Positions 13,231-15,954 of a stretch of DNA of 15,954 nucleotides are shown piece after piece. A model generated the notes under the pieces. It ran no database searches, was not told the DNA's origin, and saw only the letters and a list, made by a program, of their open reading frames with translations. The position numbers and the translations under genes were made by a program. Each line of letters begins with the position of its first letter. Position 1 is the first letter of the stretch. This DNA is from CAYTES01 sp964436935 (GTDB lineage: Bacteria; Patescibacteriota; Gracilibacteria; UBA1369; UBA12473): contig CAYTES010000033.1 of the NCBI GenBank assembly GCA_964436935.1, positions 1 to 15,954 of the forward strand, read 5' to 3'.

Positions 13231-15954
13231 TTAAACCGCCTTTTTTGCGGGAACTTCGGCGAGTTTTTCTGTGGATCCTTGAGTTGTGGTTTGTATCGCG
13301 GATTGCTCTTTGCGTTCCACTTCATGAAATCCTTCTTCCAACATGGAGGCATCCGCATCGTCCATTTCGGCATAGAGAACGCCACCTTTATGAATTTCCA
13401 CTTTTTTAACTTTACCTTTTTCGAAAATCCATTTTTCTTTGCCTTCCATTCCTTCGCGTTCAAATTCAATCACAGCTACCGGTTCTTGGGCGAGAAAATC
13501 GAACAAAGCTTTTTCATCTTGGACTAATTCTTGAAATCCACTAGCGGCATTTATTTTCCCCGATTTTATTCGAATGCTTTGGTTGGCTTCGGCATTCAGG
13601 ATTTTTAAGCTTTTTATATCGATGAATTTATCTTTTCTTGCCTCCATTTCTTTGTCCAATTTTTCCGCATTTTGAACCAGTTTAACAATTTGATAGATGT
13701 CCCATCCTGACCAAATGATCATTCCTACATCAAACACATCGGTGGCTAAAGCAATCGGTGCATAGGGAGTTAATAACAATGCATCATCGGCAAAGCCAGC
13801 TACGATAACGGCTGCTCTTTTTGGGCCAACTGCAGTTACTAAAATTCTTTGAAAGGTTTTTCCTCCCACGATGAGTTTTAATTTACCGTGCATGCCGGTG
13901 TTTCTTAATAGTTTTCCTATATTGTTTGCACCCATTTCAATTCCCCTTTTACCTAAATTTGTTCGTCCGATGAGCGCAATTCCGGGCTTTAACGTGAATT
14001 TAACCATCATAATTTTGCTCAGTATTTCTCCCAGCTCCAGACTCACGCCATGCGCTCCCGGAATATTGGGAACAACCGCGTTCATGATTCCTTCAATGGC
14101 ATCTTTACCGAGTGCAACCCCAATAATTCCCGAGGCTAAAACTCCAAACAGATGGAGCCATGGGTTGGTGACTTTGCTTCCGATTTTTTTCTCGAACGCC
14201 CAGGCGGCCGGCATCGCACTCCCCAAAACAGCAATTTGATCGATAAGGGTTGCGCGTTTGTCTGTCGCGTATTCGATTTCATATAGCATATACGCGGTTC
14301 CGGCGGCTCCCAATACAAGTTCGAGTTGAGGAATGACGGAACCATATTTGGCGATTCGTCCTTTGAAATCTTCCGGAACATGGATTCCTTTGTCTTCGAG
14401 TAATAATTTGGTGTATCGTTCCTGCATTTTTTCAATACTTTCCGCTGTGGCTTCCGGTTTAAAATCTTGGCCATTTCTGTACCATTTCATTTCTCCTGAG
14501 CGTGAGTCGTATTTGAGTTCAATGTTGGTCATGGCTTGAGCCGGAACGATCCATTTTTTTTTACAATAGCCACGAATCTTTTCCATTCCCTGCAGTGTTT
14601 GTAATTCCGCGGCTGGTGGCATTTTGGCGGCCGGGATTTTGATGTCCAAACCTCGATAACGCACGATAGCGTCTCCACTCCCCGCTTGACTCACTATCTC
14701 AATAGGGGTTTTGGCTCCATCGACATGAAAGTCAGAAAGAATGTTGGGTTTTCCGGTTTCTTCGACTTGTTTTGCCAGTTCTTTGGCCCATTCTCCCAAA
14801 AACTTTTGAGCGTCGGTCGTTCCCGGTTCCATTCCGCGAGCGCGTACAAGCTCTTCAATTTTGGGCGGATTCATTGCTTGAAGCGTTTTGTTTTCCATCG
14901 CGGCCCACTTTGTCGAATCATTAATGGCTTCTTGGATGGCAACGGCTTTTTTTGTGATTTGCTCGGCTTTCATATCGCGAAGCGCTTTTTTCATTTTTTC
15001 TATTCGTTCCGCTATGATTTTAGGTTTTTCGAAGACACTTTCATTCATCGCTTGCGGTGGAAGTTCCGGGTTTGTTCCAACACTCATTTCATCGTACAAA
15101 TCAGAAAATTTGATTGCGAATTTACGACGGAGGCTTAAGTATCTTTCTTTGTTGAGTCCGGTCCAAGATTTTTCACTCAAATGTCGTACGATTCCTTTTT
15201 CGGTTGACGTCCACGTTTCGGCTCGATCCAGCGCTTTATCATAATTTTCAAAAATTTCAGCATAGAATTTAAGGCGTTGAAGTTTGGCCGCTTTGAGTGT
15301 GGCTTTGGATTCAATGTGTTGTGGTGAACCTTCTCCATGAGCTGTTTTGATTCTTTCCACTTCCGCTAAAAGTTTGCTTGCGGTTCTTTTACTTTTCCAG
15401 TCTTGCTTCATTCGGAGTATATCTTGTCCAGCAAACGCATGAAGTTTGGCGATGGTTATCGGCATGGTAAGCCCTTCTTTGGCTCCTTGAATCACCCCCC
15501 TCACCACTCCCCCCTTTAGGCTGCCGCGATGAAACGGATGTCGGAAATTATTGATCAATACTTTGACAGGCTCCGTGAGTGCTCGCGCCCCGATCATGAT
15601 CGCCATGAATCCTTTGCTTTCATCCCAGTAGGTCCATAGGGCGTCTTGATATTGATCATCCCCTGTTAGGGCTTCTCCAATTTCCCAGAGAGTATCAACT
15701 CCAATTTCGAGTGAACTGAGTGCAAAATATTTGTAACTGTCCCACACTAAATAAAGTTTTCCATCCATGGAAAAAAGTCCTCCCCCATCGGCCATTACCG
15801 CTGGAACAAGTTCTTGCACCATTTGAATGGAATCGAGAGAAAGTTTTGATTTATCCTCATATTTTTCGAGCACCGCCACGGTATTTTTGGCTCGTTCCCC
15901 CATTTCTTCTTTCAATCGTTCCGTACTCCCCCCCCCCGTAATACCGCGTGGATC
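13231..15954 (-). CDS. Giant protein of unknown function with membrane segments, 5' end cut by window
   Basis: At least 907 residues are visible. The frame is open to the right edge, so the real start may lie outside. In-window candidates are TTG 15915 (894 residues) and ATG 15903. Numbering from 15915: a Trp/Tyr-rich N-terminal region (50-125), a Lys-rich helical, probably coiled-coil part (165-385), and a mixed alpha/beta part (390-480). A hydrophobic block follows, with candidate membrane helices near 528-547, 558-574, 587-602 and 697-737. The C-terminal 110 residues are soluble, with a short beta-rich motif (KWIFEKGKVKKVEIHKGGVL) and an A/K tail. There is one cysteine only. I cannot name a family. 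It leads the minus-strand block with the 150-residue protein and the lytic transglycosylase, suggesting a cell-envelope role (inference). Confidence 0.75.
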   Translation of the reverse strand, partial: DPRGITGGGSTERLKEEMGERAKNTVAVLEKYEDKSKLSLDSIQMVQELVPAVMADGGGLFSMDGKLYLVWDSYKYFALSSLEIGVDTLWEIGEALTGDDQYQDALWTYWDESKGFMAIMIGARALTEPVKVLINNFRHPFHRGSLKGGVVRGVIQGAKEGLTMPITIAKLHAFAGQDILRMKQDWKSKRTASKLLAEVERIKTAHGEGSPQHIESKATLKAAKLQRLKFYAEIFENYDKALDRAETWTSTEKGIVRHLSEKSWTGLNKERYLSLRRKFAIKFSDLYDEMSVGTNPELPPQAMNESVFEKPKIIAERIEKMKKALRDMKAEQITKKAVAIQEAINDSTKWAAMENKTLQAMNPPKIEELVRARGMEPGTTDAQKFLGEWAKELAKQVEETGKPNILSDFHVDGAKTPIEIVSQAGSGDAIVRYRGLDIKIPAAKMPPAAELQTLQGMEKIRGYCKKKWIVPAQAMTNIELKYDSRSGEMKWYRNGQDFKPEATAESIEKMQERYTKLLLEDKGIHVPEDFKGRIAKYGSVIPQLELVLGAAGTAYMLYEIEYATDKRATLIDQIAVLGSAMPAAWAFEKKIGSKVTNPWLHLFGVLASGIIGVALGKDAIEGIMNAVVPNIPGAHGVSLELGEILSKIMMVKFTLKPGIALIGRTNLGKRGIEMGANNIGKLLRNTGMHGKLKLIVGGKTFQRILVTAVGPKRAAVIVAGFADDALLLTPYAPIALATDVFDVGMIIWSGWDIYQIVKLVQNAEKLDKEMEARKDKFIDIKSLKILNAEANQSIRIKSGKINAASGFQELVQDEKALFDFLAQEPVAVIEFEREGMEGKEKWIFEKGKVKKVEIHKGGVLYAEMDDADASMLEEGFHEVERKEQSAIQTTTQGSTEKLAEVPAKKAV
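15928..15937 (-). repeat. Ten-base G homopolymer in the open frame of the giant gene
   Basis: Ten C on the plus strand (G on the minus strand) encode part of ITGGGSTERL just upstream of the first in-window start candidate. A run of this length is prone to slippage, in the cell or in sequencing, and any one-base change would shift the frame of everything upstream. Confidence 0.6.

Noticed and set aside
13132..13527. Plus-strand frame of 131 codons, Phe-rich
   Set aside because: It lies antisense to the C-terminal coding part of the giant gene. The Phe/Leu-rich translation is the expected shadow of Lys/Glu-rich coding on the other strand.

Overview
The window looks like a chromosomal piece of a Candidate Phyla Radiation (Patescibacteria) bacterium, most plausibly Peregrinibacteria-like. 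This is inference from gene content: bacterial housekeeping genes (obg, pth, rplU, tyrS, recG, an RluD-type pseudouridine synthase) alternate with large envelope or secreted proteins of unknown function, and one signal-anchored surface protein ends in a W-S-D...DWTNGY...GLP motif that I recall from CPR surface proteins. The standard genetic code holds: all main genes stay open without reading TGA. All 13 gene ends visible in the window use TAA or TAG, none TGA. Almost no gene has a Shine-Dalgarno sequence.

Layout: (1) 1-225, minus strand: the 5' part of an unrecognised GC-rich gene with a strong Shine-Dalgarno, unlike everything else here. (2) 397-3603, plus strand: a compact cluster of a membrane-anchored DsbA-like thioredoxin-fold protein, obg, pth and rplU (with a charged C-terminal tail and no rpmA after it). 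(3) 3687-5054, minus: a signal-anchored surface protein, divergent from (4) 5175-6317, a PrsW-family intramembrane protease with a soluble C-terminal domain. (5) 6425-7135: an unknown protein with its own good promoter and an 8-residue tandem repeat at its end. (6) 7159-8115, minus: an RluD-family pseudouridine synthase, divergent from the tyrS-recG pair (8327-11575). The 211-bp region between them carries a 20-nt element in inverted orientation, so that each gene has a copy just ahead of its start. (7) 11672-15954, minus: a large protein of unknown function (5' end cut by the window edge), then a 150-aa soluble unknown, then a secreted SLT-type lytic transglycosylase.

How it fits together: the left cluster combines translation and ribosome-assembly functions with an exported thiol oxidoreductase. 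The middle and right blocks are mostly envelope functions: surface protein, membrane protease, peptidoglycan-cleaving enzyme and a membrane-associated giant protein. The best candidate for an undescribed system is the right-hand giant protein / 150-aa protein / lytic transglycosylase block. The best regulatory candidates are the divergent rluD-tyrS element and two strong palindromes inside the right-hand block. I saw no tRNA, rRNA, CRISPR array, transposase or phage gene.
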